In this document: in pieces, positions 36,057 through 48,169 of the stretch | Position numbering within the stretch: position 1 is the stretch's first letter | Layout of the letters: each line of letters begins with the position of its first letter | Assembly (NCBI GenBank): GCA_032158295.1 | Contig: CM063261.1 | Span: forward strand, 1,302,001-1,366,000 | Source: Pycnopodia helianthoides | Taxonomy: Eukaryota > Echinodermata > Asteroidea > Forcipulatida > Asteriidae | DNA length: 64,000 nucleotides | Reading direction: 5' to 3' | Translations under genes and position numbers: made by a program | The notes under the pieces: generated by a model | What the model was told of the DNA's origin: nothing | What the model saw: the letters and a program-made list of their open reading frames with translations, nothing else | Databases searched by the model: none

Positions 36057-36250
36057 AACCCTCTTGCTGTCTGACCATTCAATACCATTCACTGTGGTTT
36101 TGAATGATCGATAACCTATGCCAGCCTGCAATATGATACCATGAGGGAATGCATGTACACAGTACACAGTTAGTTCTGTGCACAGTTGTGCCACCGTACA
36201 CAACCTTGGCAGTCGAATGGTTTCAAATGGTTGGTCAACTCACTGGAAAA
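36057..36250 (-). repeat. Left arm of a large inverted repeat
   Basis: Read on the minus strand it aligns over its length with 37316-37515. Shared segments are CCAGTGAGTTGACC, CCATTTGAAACCATT, GGTTGTGTACG, TGATATCATATTGC-like sequence and GGTCAGACAG...GAGGGTT. The intervening spacer is about 1.07 kb. No ORF or terminal motif identifies the element. Confidence 0.8.
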
Positions 36251-36959
36251 TGTTGCCAAGAGTCACTGAGAGTAGGAGGGTTAATACTCATGAACGAGTT
36301 TTCCTTGAGTAGCAGAGCAAAAGGCTACACAAAGTACATCAGCTGAGACTCAACTCTCAACATTTGCTACTCCATAGTAGCATTCAGTGTGCACAAAGCA
36401 TGTTCAGTCTCAATATTTCACTGTGCAAAATTGCTGGCTGAAACCATTCCCTGATACTCCAAAGGTATTAATCTGCTTTTTTCTCTATCAGTAAATTGAC
36501 TTTGGAGAAAATGAAAGTGAAAAATGAACTTCCTGTATCAAAAAACTAATAAATACAAAAATCTTGAAAACACTTTTGTTCTCTATTGTTTTTTTTTTAA
36601 AGTTCAATACAAAAATATATATTTCTTGTTTCTGTGAGTTTATTTAACTTAATTTTTTCATAGTTCGACTGAACTCGTTATCATAATTGATACCAAATGT
36701 TATCAAAGCAAACAACCCTTTGCTTTTTCAATCAAAACGCATTTAGAAAAATTATTTATGATGTTCTTGTTTTTATGATTATAGATTATGGATGTTGCTT
36801 TATGGATATTGCTTTAAACAGTAGATTCTAAACAAGACAATTTATACAATCTATTTTTTAAAAGAGTGCGGAATTACCGCAGAAATGTTTCCATCAAGAA
36901 CCCCCCCCCCCCTCCTCCAATTGATTTAGCAAACTCCTGCCTCATAACTTCCCATTTAA

Positions 36960-37050
36960 AAGACATTCTCGGCAAATTACAGCAGGGATTCGAACACAAA
37001 CCCTCTTGATTACAAGTGCAGATGTTCTGACCTCTAGACCACCAAATAAC
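36960..37050 (-). mobile_element. tRNA-Thr(TGT)-like SINE head or degenerate tRNA
   Basis: On the minus strand TGGTCTAGAGGTC (37029-37041) is an A box, CTTGTAATCAAG forms a short anticodon stem with a TGT anticodon-like loop, and GTTCGAATCCC (36985-36995) is a B box. The acceptor stem does not pair convincingly, which argues for a SINE head and against a working tRNA gene. It lies inside the spacer of the inverted repeat 36057-37515. Confidence 0.6.
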
Positions 37051-37315
37051 TGCACTTCGCTGCATTATGAGTTGTGTGTGTCTTTTAGGGCATTCTTTTT
37101 TGACCGAGGAAATTCTGTTTTAGCCATCATGTCAGAGTATCAGTTTGAAGCATTTTGGGGGCAAACTGTTTTTCTAAATGATCAGCAAAGTTGGACATTG
37201 TACCTTTGAGGCATAGTTTTGGGATGTTGGTGTCATTGGATGTGATGTTTTTCACATCATGTATGTCAAATTATTGTAAACTCTCCTACAGTTGTACAAA
37301 CAGTCTTGGTTTTAA

Positions 37316-37515
37316 TTTCCAGTGAGTTGACCGACCATTTGAAACCATTGAACTGCACGGGTTGTGTACGATGGCATAGCTATGCAAGAAACTGTGTAAT
37401 GCACACTCGCATGTACCATTTATCACCACATGATATCATATTGCTCGCTTGCAGTGTTTCTCTACCACTTAAAAACAGAGTGGATGAGATTGAACGGTCA
37501 GACAGTAGGAGGGTT
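37316..37515 (+). repeat. Right arm of a large inverted repeat
   Basis: Reverse-complementary to 36057-36250. Its right end, GGTCAGACAGTAGGAGGGTT, is the start of the tandem units that follow at 37496-37800. Confidence 0.8.
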
Positions 37516-37800
37516 GACTGTGTACTGCAGGCTGGCATATTTTATCAATCATTCAAACAACAGTGGATAAATGTTGAACGGTCAGACAGTAGGAGGGTTG
37601 ACTGTGTACTGCGTTGATGCATGCACCCCATGATATCATACAGCAGGCTGGCATATCATTCAAAACCACAGTGGATGCTATTAAATGGTCAGACAGTAGG
37701 AGGGTTGACTGTGTACTGTGTTGATGCATGTACGCATGATATCAGGCTGGCATATTTTATCTATCATTCAAAACCATAGTGAATGATGGTTGCAAATGTA
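37496..37800 (+). repeat. Tandem triplication of the inverted-repeat edge
   Basis: GGTCAGACAGTAGGAGGGTT followed by GACTGTGTACTG occurs at 37496, 37579 and 37687 (spacings 83 and 108 bp). Each unit then carries GCAGGCTGGCATAT or a close variant and ATCATTCAAA with CAGTGGAT. Units 2 and 3 also share GTTGATGCATG. Confidence 0.85.
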
Positions 37801-37969
37801 CAATTGAAACACTTTTTTTTTTTTTTAAATATCAGTAAATTTGGACTCCCTTTTCCCCAGATTCCAGCTACCCTAGCAGGTCTATCCTCCCCTCTCTTCA
37901 CTCTACCCTAAAAAACCTCTCAGTGACCTACTTTATTGCACGTGTAGCAATCTAGCGTCTGGAGAAGAA

Positions 37970-38290
37970 GGGAGGAAAAAAATGTTAAGCCGACGGAAAA
38001 AAAGGGCACCGAGCCGGTCCCAGCCAAGTCCCCTATAATTCTAATTTCACAGTCACCAGCCCTTTTGACAATTTCCTTCCGCAGTTGAGGGCAACAATTC
38101 TATCATTTCATTGTTTATAACTTGTCCCTCCTGGCCGCGACATCATCTCCCCTAAGTTTCTACTTCTTAATTTCCTGAAACCTGTCCCGTTTTTCGGACC
38201 ACGTAAGAAATTAAAATTCCTATTTAGAAATATCTGCAGGCAGGGAGACGGGTGAGCCTCCGCCGACGACGCGGACCCGAAGTGGGTCAG
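37970..38290. other. GC-richer repeat-free block
   Basis: Complex sequence with several CpGs near 38250-38280. No repeat match and no clear exon. Candidate conserved non-coding DNA, by composition only. Confidence 0.22.
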
Positions 38291-38522
38291 TAAAAACATA
38301 TTCCATCTTCAGTTTTCTTTTTTTTTTGCCACCCAAACGTCAATCTTGCATTTCTATCTCAACAAATCAGATTTCTGAATCATAAAGTTGACATTGAAAA
38401 TGTAGAGTATGTATTTCAGTCCCATGTATGTTGATATGGTTGATACGGTGTGCAGAAAAATGTTTAAATTACTAACGTGATTCTTATAAATTAAACTATT
38501 TCAAGTGTTTGTAAGATGAAGG

Positions 38523-38650
38523 CAGGCCGGAAACTCAACGGAGGCAACAGAGGCAATTGCCTCCATGCCCCCTGGTCATTGCCTTGGTGCCCCCTTGAAA
38601 TGCTCTAGTAGAAATTGAAATTTCCTTCAAAGAGGTGCCCTTTACTAAGG
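38523..38650 (+). mobile_element. CAGGCCTG-family element, right-truncated
   Basis: Starts CAGGCCGGAAAC, then GAGGCAACAGAGGCAATTGC, CTCCATGCCCCCTGGTCATT and GCCTTGGTGCCCCCTTGAAA. Includes the palindrome GAGGCAATTGCCTC (38550-38563). The distal end is lost. Confidence 0.75.
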
Positions 38651-39394
38651 AAAACTGCGGTAAACATTATGAGAAAAATAGACATTAGTTTTTGTGATAT
38701 CACAAAAACTAGGTGTTTCGATGTTGTGAATAGCAGGAAAATATTGAAAGTTAAATCAAATAAAATACATAAACATGGGTATAAAATCTGTTAAATGGAG
38801 GTTTACAATTTGTTTTTTATTTGAACTTCCGGTTTGGACAGGAAGCCAAGTCAATCCAGGTCATTAAAAATATAAAGAACTTTCATACATCAAAAATTTC
38901 ACAGACAATGCAAAGATTCAAATCACGAAAGCTTTTTCAAAAAATAACAATCTTTGTTTTGATGTAAGTTCAACACCGATGCCGTCATCATGATGTCATT
39001 GTTCAAATGCTGTCTTCATGTTGAGGTTCAAGTATATGTGGAGTTTCAAGGTTCAAGTCAGTTTTGTTTCGGCTGAAGCCCGAACACCTAGAAAACATTT
39101 CACCCTGCGGGTCTACTCCCATCTTGGATCTGAAAAACGTCTCGTCTCCGTTATGAATGGCAATCTATTATGTTTTGTTTCAAAGACTTTGCTGGTGGCT
39201 TATCTTGATAAACATGGAACTCCCCTGGGCCTCATATAAAAACATTCTCAGGTATTGACTACAATCTTACAGGAGAAGTGCATACAATGTGAACCCCACA
39301 AAGAATGGTTGAATTGTGGCAGATACGCTGGGTACATGTATATACTGCAATGGGTAGCAGTGACAATCCATCCATCTGTCATTTAGTTCCAATC

Positions 39395-39928
39395 TTAAAG
39401 GCACATACCAGAATTGGTCCGAATAAAAACCATAGGTGTTTAATTTTAGTCGGAAAGCTTACTGATTATCACAAGCCTGGAATTAAACGGCGACCACGAA
39501 GATGGCCTCGTTGCCCTGCACTTGGCCTTGGTGCCCCTATAAAAGTTTCCAATAGACTTTGAGATTTTTCAATGGCACTGCCCTTGCAAAATAAAAATGG
39601 CCTTGCCCTCTCAAAGATGAAATTCCAGGGCTGTTATCAAGATCAAACTAGAACCATTTTGGTGTGAAATATTTCCCTCTGAAATTCAGTCATATTCGAG
39701 AACACTATTTGAAACCTAAAAATAAAAAAGCAACATCTGATTTCTTTTGTTAAAAAAATTGTCGCTGAAAATTGTGCATGGTTTTTTCACTATTTTCTCC
39801 TGACAACCCAGAACGGATTAAGCTCACATTTTAACAGGTTTGTTATTGTATATGGTTGATCACCAAAAAAAGATATACACTGTCCGCATTTTTTTTTGTC
39901 AGCTCTACCAATCCTGTATGAAACCTTT
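39395..39928 (+). mobile_element. TTAAAGG MITE, type B, interrupted by another element
   Basis: The left end TTAAAGGCACATACCAGAAT and the right end AATCCTGTATGAAACCTTT match type B at 13785-14150. So do GAAATATTTCCCTCTGAAAT, CAACATCTGATTTC, TTTTTCACTATTTTCTCC and ACAACCCAGAACGGATTAAG. The element is split at 39472-39633 by a CAGGCCTG-family insertion. Without that insertion it would be about 366 bp, like the complete copy. Confidence 0.85.
39472..39633 (+). mobile_element. CAGGCCTG-family element nested in a type B MITE, with TSD
   Basis: 162 bp starting CAAGCCTGGAATT and ending AATTCCAGGGCTG, so the ends are inverted repeats of about 13 bp. It is flanked by TTATCA at 39466-39471 and again at 39634-39639, a 6-bp target-site duplication. 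Counting TTATCA once, the flanks join into ACTGATTATCAAGATCA, which aligns with ACTGATTACAAGTTCA in the uninterrupted type B copy near 13850. This defines the true ends of the family. Confidence 0.88.
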
Positions 39929-40079
39929 CTACCCGAGTTCTACAGAACGATATATGTACTCCATTACAGCAGTCAATTTATTCCGTTCCTTTGGTGCTCA
40001 TTAGAGCTACACCGGACCAGTGAGTGTGACAAATTCATCAAATGAAGTGGTCAACATAACATATTGAGAAGTCATCGAT

Positions 40080-40098
40080 TACAGGGGGGGGGGGGGGG
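40080..40098 (+). repeat. G-run
   Basis: About 14 consecutive G after ATTACA. Part of a window-wide excess of G/C homopolymers. Confidence 0.7.
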
Positions 40099-41464
40099 CA
40101 TTTCGAACAACCAATATCGAAGGAGAAAACAAATTAAAATTGTTTTGATACAACCACCCACCCAAACTTTCGGTAAAAGATATGGACGGACTACTCAAAA
40201 TATTCTACACACTGCCTCAGCAATGATGCCAGAGTAGCTATTTGAGATCAATGCTCTCTCCAAGCATAGGTCCTTTTAATGGCTTTGCCAGGCTTCAAAT
40301 TACACTTTTTATTCAGTTGGTAAAAAAAAAACAGCGCAAATTGTCATGCACACAAAACTTTGTCAAATGTTTTCTATTTACCTTTTCTCTTTTCTTTCTT
40401 TTTTCTTTATTGACACTTGAAATTTCATTTCCTTTTTGCCAAACCACCCCAACATTAAAACTTTGAAACATTGCTTATGCAGAATGGCCCCCCTATAACT
40501 TGTTTACATTTGGGGCTTTTCGTGCAAATTTGACGAATCGAAATGAGAAACACCGTGTGCCCTATTTAAAAACTACTGCCCGACACAAATACCGTAAAAC
40601 TCTGAAGCATTTTAAAAAAGTGTGCGGTGTTCCATGTAAACTAAACCGCGGTGTAAGTACGTCTCTTTATTTTCAGTGGGGTGCTGTTTGAATGGCAGAG
40701 AGTGCAGAACCGGGGAAGGTTGTTCCCCTGACATTTTATGGCCGAAGCACTGACCCCGTTTGAGGGTGTTTGAGGGTGCGTACCCATAGAATAAGTCAAC
40801 AAACGGTAGTTAACTCTCTGAGTGGACACATTAACCACCCCTGCTCCATCAAGTGCTGTCTAAATTTTTACGTGTTCGGGAGCACACATTTCCAGCGAGC
40901 TGTTCTGAAGGGGGGCATTCCATTACGGTGATTGTAGCGTTATGCTTTTGTACACACTATCAATACTTCATTCAACTACAGTCTTTTCTGGCTGTTTTTT
41001 TTTTTTTTTTCTCTTTCTTTCACTCCTTTCAGAAGAAGGGCCCGAGTGAGAAAAATAAGGGAGGGACTACTAACATAATAAAGGTCAACGACCGAACACT
41101 TACAAAAGCTGGCTGCAACAAGAAAGACTTCTTTTCGGAACGGCAATGTTTTCTAGACAAGCTGCCATTCCAGAGTAGCTCGAAGGTCTTTTGTGGGTAA
41201 ACAGATGAAGAAAGACAGAATTTGTGGGGTTTTTTCCCTGTTTTTTTTTTTAAGGCTCACTTCCACCCCCCCCTTTCCAATCCTCCCCTCCCCTGTATCT
41301 TTACGGAAATGTTGATAGTTTGAAGCTGGCATTTCTCACAGGAGTAACGTTCCTTATTTGCAGAACAGTGAGCATCCTAAGGGCAACTGGAGGGTCGTTT
41401 TCACATTTCTACACAATCCAGTTTGTGGGGGGAAAAAAAAGCAATTTCTTCAAAGCGTTATAAG

Positions 41465-41604
41465 CAGGCATGCAACTGTAACTTCACCAAAAAAGAGGAA
41501 ATTACAAAATTTCAAAGGTTTTGCACAGTATTTTTCAATTTTGAATGTAAAACTGAGAATAAAAAAGAGGAAATCAGCTGATCTGAGGAAAAGTTGCATG
41601 CCTG
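41465..41604 (+). mobile_element. CAGGCATGCAACTT-ended short MITE, intact copy
   Basis: 140 bp with perfect inverted ends CAGGCATGCAACT and AGTTGCATGCCTG. Two internal AAAAGAGGAAAT words and GAAATCAGCTGATCTGAGGA are shared with 23568-23672 and 58400-58440. No coding capacity. Confidence 0.8.
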
Positions 41605-42270
41605 TATAAGGGGGAAAAAGTTTCCTGTGAGTAAATTTCTCCCTAATAGAAAAGCAGTTTTGTAACGAGATCGTTGCCGAATGCACACATAAGAAGACAT
41701 TAATTAAAAAACTCTAGTGATTGAGAAGGAGGGAGGGGAGACGAGGGACAGGAGAGGTTATGTTACAAAACCAGGATTATCTATCGCTTCATTGTAATTA
41801 AAATTTTGAACATAGTCTTCCATCAAAATCTGAAAACTTCATAACATTTTTTTCCCCTATGAGGACTTTTATTTCAATGTAAGAATTTTGCGGTGATATA
41901 ATGCACGGTTAAATCTCTCTTTAAATTGTGGTTTCCGAAAGGACCAGGTGGATTCGATGTTTCGGACAGTATCGCCATGTAACCTTTGTTTACCTAGAAG
42001 AGTGAACTTGTACATTCCAGGGCCTCTCTGGCAGGCAAGATACAATTGTCATATGGGAAATTGTTTTACATTTGTGTCATAATTTCCACAAAAACTCAAG
42101 TAGCAGCTAAAACGTTTTGAGATGTTGACAGTTGATAAAAAATCAGACAGTGCAATCTCCATTATATATCAGATGTTGTTTTTTTTCCATTGAGCTGTGT
42201 ACAGGTCGTGCCTCAGAAAGTCCAGGCTTTGTGGCTCGTTTTTAAACATGTGATGTCACGGGGTCACATG

Positions 42271-42345
42271 GTCTATACTCTGTCCGTATACTCTGTCCGT
42301 TGCCTCCGTACGATGGACAGAGTACACCGTCCGAAACGTTGAGTC
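42271..42345 (+). repeat. Hairpin region with a GAAACGTTGAGT motif
   Basis: TATACTCTGTCCGT occurs twice in tandem (42274-42301 region) and is followed by its near complement ATGGACAGAGTACA. The downstream part GGACAGAGTACACCGTCCGAAACGTTGAG resembles the core of the hairpin at 16881-16998 (stem, then GAAAC, then TTGAGT), with the stem bases changed on both sides. Confidence 0.55.
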
Positions 42346-42499
42346 GGTTTCTTTCGAACCACACATACTCACAATGGAGATGTAATTGCAATGTGTCACT
42401 GCAAAATTCTTACATTATTGTCTTTCCACCACACAAACCTTTAAGTCTTTTTCGGCGTTTATTTCGTATTTTTTCGTTGACAGTTAATTAGGGGGGGTG

Positions 42500-45400
42500 T
42501 CTTACTTTTTTTCATGATCTGAAAACCACATCTGTGTAAAGTACAATAACATCTCACTCGCTAGCCTGCCGACCAATAATAAAGCCGTCCCAAGGTCACT
42601 GTTAAAGGGTGCAATATTAAATGTGGCAACAATCAATGTCCAAACCGTACTATCTCTCATGAAATATTCACACACCCTCGCAATCGCGTCACGTCCACGT
42701 CTAATTACACCCGGCGGTTTAATCTTCGCTCTATACGATCAACGAAAAAAAAGCACCAAGCCTGGGAGAGAAAAAAAAAAAAACGAAAAGTGTACCGGGC
42801 TTACTACAAACAAAATTTCAAGAGAGCACTGTTCCCTCTTTTAGGAAAATGGGAATAAGTCAACCACGGAGAGCTTATTAACTCTCTAACTAAAAGAACA
42901 ATTACTATCTGAACTTCAGAATCTCCGCTGAATGTTTAAAGCCCGGCTAAAAAATGACAAAATGTTTAAAAAATGAAATTGCTCCATTCTTACAATATTT
43001 AAAACCAAACGAGGGCCAGCCGAGAAAACTGCTTAAATTGATTTTGTAAACAAAATTATCAAACGATAATGAAAAGCCACATGAGCAACCACTGGGAAAA
43101 TTAGAATTTAATAATGTCAGGGTGAGCAGGTAGAGGATTGAGTGAAAGCACGGTTCGCCAAGACAAGTGGATTATTTTTGTCAATACATAAAATTTGTAA
43201 GCTTCATCAGAGTTAGACCGTAACAATTCGTTCATCGGCTTGCAATTTTTTGGCTGGGAGCTAGAAAAATGGGACAATCCCTATAAATCATTAGCCCAGT
43301 TAATTTCTTTGATAAATATGATCAGGTCACAAGAATTCTAAAAAAAATAGGTTCAATAAGAACTTTTCTTTTTTTGGAGGGGGGGGGTAGTCAAACAGGT
43401 CTTCGTCACTTATGGAAAAAATCAGTATAATTTGTTTCACAAAATAGTATGCTTACCTGCGGATAAAAATATGACATATAAAAAAGTCCAAAGTGCATAA
43501 AACAAACAAACAAGTATCTGGGGTTTCTTTTTTCAGTACACTAACAAGCAAAAGTTATCAAAAGATTTTGTCAAATTAACCAACTTCAAAGTGGATGCTT
43601 GTTTGCGGGCGGTCAGTTACCCACTGAAAGTGAAATATCAACAAAAGTATGTTGCTAATAAACAGAAACCTCCCACTTACATAAATATAAATAGTACAGT
43701 GCAGGCAGCTAGCACCTTTAAAGGGTGAAGTGATACCCTTCAAGGAGTCGAATTTACCTTTAAGTTTAGACAGCACTGACAAAATCGTTACAGACTCAGA
43801 AAATAAAGTCAATGAAAAAAGCATGACACAACGTAGAGCACTGCAAAAGCAAAGGGGACACTAAATTTAATGATCACACTGGATTAAGAACTCTAATGGT
43901 GTCAGGCGACAGAGAAGCCAGTATTGAGGGCCGCGGCAATAATCCCCTCCCCCCATGATAATCCCCTCCCCCAGCTTTCCCTAACCCCCCCCTCCCCTTC
44001 CCTCATACGCGCTGACTTGAGCTCAGCTTACAGATCACGGACTAACGAACAAGCAATGTTTGCTGTGTCGAATTCCGGTGCTAAATAAACAGGAAGAGAA
44101 GACAGAGGCCGATGGTTTTTTTGTTTGTTTGTCGATGGAGAGCTTGAGATGATTTCGTGAGGATGAAGAGAGTCGTGTTAGGACAAACGTACATTTACGC
44201 AGTGAGTGCTGGTGAACACTGTTTAGTTTACAGCGGAGGAGACCGAAACAATAACAGAGTTCATAACAACAAAAATGGTCGTTGGAAACCTTCAAAAGTC
44301 TTCTCGGTGAAATAAATTGTTCAACATGAGAAGAAAACTGAAATGGTACAAACACAATTTTTACAGAACATGTTGATTGCTCATTTTTTACATTTAGTGT
44401 ATTCGTTTCATTAAACTTTAAAGCTTCATGGAGACATGTATGTTGACGTAAACTTTCTGCGTATAAATCAAAAATTTGAACTCATGGATTTGAGAACAAT
44501 CAACCAAATGAACTTTAACGTGATCTGGGGGGCAGCCATTTTGTTAATCGCACATTCAGATCAGTATAACCATGGTATAACCAAACAGAGGCTGGTAAGG
44601 CAACATGTAGTCTGGTAACTATTTTTTTTTATGAGAATCAGTAGCTATTATATTGATTGCAAACAGGGAACAAGACCAACGGCTGCATGACAAATATCAA
44701 CACCACTCCTTTAACAATGAACAGTACCCCTACAGTACAGGCTTTTCCCCCCTTGCTATGCAATCCACAGTACACATCACATGCCCTGGCAGCAAAAAAA
44801 AAGGTCAACTAAATATGACCTCTCCCTGTGGCCTCTGACCCCCACATGTCCAATTCAATCAGCCGACTTCCTGGTGAATGCTAGATTCTTTTCCCAACGG
44901 AAATCCGATAGGTTGGCCGGCCAAGGGGCTTGGCTGGCTGGCTGGCTGAGACGGCACCAGTGATTCTCTACCACTTCTTATAAAAAAATGGTTTTGTCTA
45001 TCAAGTATCAGGGTTCACAATAGTTCAGTCTGGCGGCATCTGTAAAAGGCAGTGTAAGTTTTTGGGGGGTGCAATGGATTTTAAGCGGGAAAAGTTTACT
45101 TGAGCAGGAAGACGACTTGATTGAGCAATGATTACATTCGGAAGTGTTTTGGTGGAAGAGAAAAGGCCAAAACTTTGGCAGCTAAAACATAATTCATAAT
45201 CCACCTGTCATACTAAAAACATAATTTTTGCTTAATCTAATCCTGTTCACCAAATACAAAGCTGAAAGTACCGTCTATAAAAAAAAATTATTTATTTGAT
45301 TTTTTTAATACTTAACAACTAACACTGACTTTAAATGACGGAACTACGACCACCATTTTTCAAGAAGAAAAAAAATGAGAAGTTTCCTGAGTTTTTGTTG

Positions 45401-46272
45401 TCTAATTTTGACAAAATTTAAGAGTCGTTTCAGGTAATATTATAGAGGTGATCCCCTTTCCTGTGCGTTTAAAAAATTCTTTGTCTTCCACAAACGATTT
45501 TGAAAATAGACTTTATAAAATTTACATCTAGTTTCGGCGGATTTCCTCTAGGTAAAGCCAAGTTTACACCTTGTGTTGTCCCCTTCACATCATATTTAGG
45601 CACAAACTGACACTGCCGCCACTTTGACATAAATACAAAAATAGTCATCATTTCCTCTGAACTCTGTTCTTTCTGGACGGGGAACACAAGATGAACTCCC
45701 AACGAGCCATCGCCACTCAGTGAAAAAAATGGAAATCACCCATTTGCATTGTGACTTCCACTCGCTGCGGTTTTTTGCAGATGTGGCTTTTGTCACGAGT
45801 GTACTTTTCCCCCCCTTTTTTTTTTCTTCAAGTATTTCCGCCGATTCTTTCGGGAATTGCTCTGGAGTAACCGCGTATGTGTTTGCCAGATCTTGTTTCA
45901 ATTGTCACTTTTATATGTTTTTTTATATGTTATCATCGGATACAATGAATAGTCACAACGGAAGAAATAATGTGTTCTTGATGAATGTGCATCTGGTAAA
46001 CAAGTAAACATAATTCAAACATTTAATAAAATGTGGATTTTATTGCAATTTGTTTTGTTTTTTTAACCAAGTGTTCTATGAAATAATTTTCAAATAATGT
46101 TTTCCTCACAAATCTACTAGGGGGTAAACTTGTGGCCATAACCATTTGTTGCATTTATATCACAGGTCATTTTGGAGGGTCAGCTGCCGTCAAAATATAT
46201 TAAATTTAACAAGTTAATTTATTCATGTTTAATGTTTGTTTATTTTTGTGTCATCTGCAAAGCATAACAGGG
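42500..46272. other. Mostly AT-rich non-coding stretch, no gene seen
   Basis: Contains a T/G-rich run near 43374-43387, a C-rich stretch near 43950-43995 and a denser GC-richer block at about 44740-44960. ORFs near 45596-46007 run on both strands and show no family motif. Confidence 0.4.
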
Positions 46273-46345
46273 TTGGAAGAGTACATAAATTCAATTCTTT
46301 GACTTTCAAGTAAAAAAAAGAAAAAAAATGGTACATCATTTTAAT
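46273..46345 (+). repeat. Solitary relative of the 34-kb minisatellite unit
   Basis: GTTGGAAGAGTACATAAATTC, CTTTGACTTTCAAG and ATGGTACATCATTTTAATCA occur in the same order and spacing as in the units at 34194-34765. A single unit, about 12 kb away. Confidence 0.65.
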
Positions 46346-47469
46346 CACATGGGGAGAGTTGTTGTTTTGGGGTTGTTGTTGTTGTTGTTTTTAATTTTGT
46401 TTGGGGGGGGGTGGGGGAATAAAGTTATGTTTTAAACTGATGTATCAAATCTAGTTTTCATTTTTTTTTGGGGGGGGGGCTTGCCTGTAGAATTAAAAAA
46501 TCTTCACTTTGGGGAGTTTACAAAATGATGAATTGTGTTTACTTTGTTGATTGGTACATTCCTGACCAAACAACAAATGTGTTGTTTTTATTTCAACCCA
46601 GTTAATTATGCCGCTTTTAATTTGCATAAAAAAAATGTATAACAGCTTTTTTTTGCTTTTGTTTTTCTGTTTGTTGGTTTATTTGTTTGGGGGGGGTCTG
46701 TTTTATATTGTCTGTAATATTTTGTCAATTTTCATACACTTGAATTAACATTATATCACAGGACTCAGCTTCTTTGATGCTGTTGTGCACAATCTACGTT
46801 TAGATCAAGCTATGCACATGTACTTTCTGTGGCTCTGTCCTTCTAACAGCCATTCGGCCATTAGCCGAGGCAGCCAAATACTGTACACTGAACGTTAGGC
46901 TAGACACTCTACCCACAGTACATCGGCTTTTAGGCCCGACTGCAGAAACAAAAAACTGAACGTAACTCTACAAATACATGTAACATTACTGACAGAACTG
47001 TTCATCTCATGACAAAAGAGCTATGCAGTAATTTGTTATTCGAACTCATATGAACATTTAAATGTATTATATAAACCACTTTTAAATGATTAAGTCAGAC
47101 AAGAAAATTGTAGAGGATGGAAAACATAATTGCCTCTGAATTTCTTTTGCGACTTGAATACGTTTGAAAAAAAACAAAAAAAACTTGTGTCGTAAACTGT
47201 GATACAGCTCTATGGTGTTCACGAGGCAAACGTCCAAAGTTCATTTAGGTTCGAGTCATTTCCACAAACTGGATACATGGTTGCAAAGAAATAAATGAAA
47301 AACTAATTTGCGAAGACAGGAACACGTGCAGTTTTGCAAACAATATAAATTAAATGAACATTCATTCAACGATAAATTAAAAAATTAAATTGTGTACATG
47401 TATACTGTGTATGCCCCCCCCCTTCCAACAAAACCTATCCATCAGCCAGCACTATAATAAGAGTAGGGT

Positions 47470-47830
47470 TTTTTTCTTTTTCTTCGGCTGAGCCATGCAA
47501 ATGGCTTGTCTTGCCACCATTGTCGCGATCACACCCTGTGCCCTGACGTGCCGCTAAAAATGAGCCGGTTGAACTCTTCCAGTTTTTTTGTGGTGTTTGT
47601 TTCTCTTTTCCCCCTTTTCTATCCCCCCCCCCCCCTCAAGAAAGGAGCCCGCCACTCGGAACAATGCCTGCCAGCGAGAGAGCCTGACCGACTCAAAGAG
47701 CTCTTGCCCGTCCATCAAACCGTTTGCACAGTGCAAACACGATCCGTGGAGACAATGCACCCGGAATGGGCCTTTGACTGGGCCCTCTATTCACCACACA
47801 CGGATCAGGAAAGCATTTGGTAACTCGAAC
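47470..47830. promoter_or_regulatory. GC-richer block with POU octamer
   Basis: Contains a perfect octamer ATGCAAAT at 47495-47502, then a C-run (47626-47636) and a 190-bp complex segment (47640-47830). The segment is open in two frames but has no recognisable domain. This could be a regulatory element or an unrecognised exon, and composition favours the former. Confidence 0.27.
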
Positions 47831-48169
47831 CTAAGTAAAGCTGCATATGGTACAGCACATCCTCTACGACTGGACTACAACTACAAGAAGAGAGAGAGAG
47901 AGGGGGGGGGGGCAAATATAAATATACAAGGGGCTAAAGACCTGAACATGTTCCTGGAGAATGTCGCTTGAGAAACGGGGAAGGTGGTGTTTTTTTGTAA
48001 AGCGATTCACGCCGAAGGGGAAGAGGGTATTCTTCTTCCGGACCGGGGACCAGGCAGAATTTCTCCTGGTCACTGTCCTCGGGCCCCGTACTGGGGGGGG
48101 GGGGGCAAACAAGTATGACAGTTTCTTAAAAAGGGCACTTTGAAGGGGGTCACTGTGTTTAAACACTTC

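Noticed and set aside
36960..37050. Functional tRNA-Thr gene
   Set aside because: A and B boxes are good, but the acceptor and anticodon stems do not pair convincingly. A SINE head is the better explanation.
45596..46007. Opposed ORFs of about 100 codons on both strands
   Set aside because: Mutual antisense overlap, hydrophobic simple composition and no family motif. There is no sign of selection for coding.
47506..47971. Overlapping 105- and 127-codon ORFs
   Set aside because: They overlap in different frames across a C-run and a GA repeat, with no recognised domain. The region was kept as a possible regulatory block instead.
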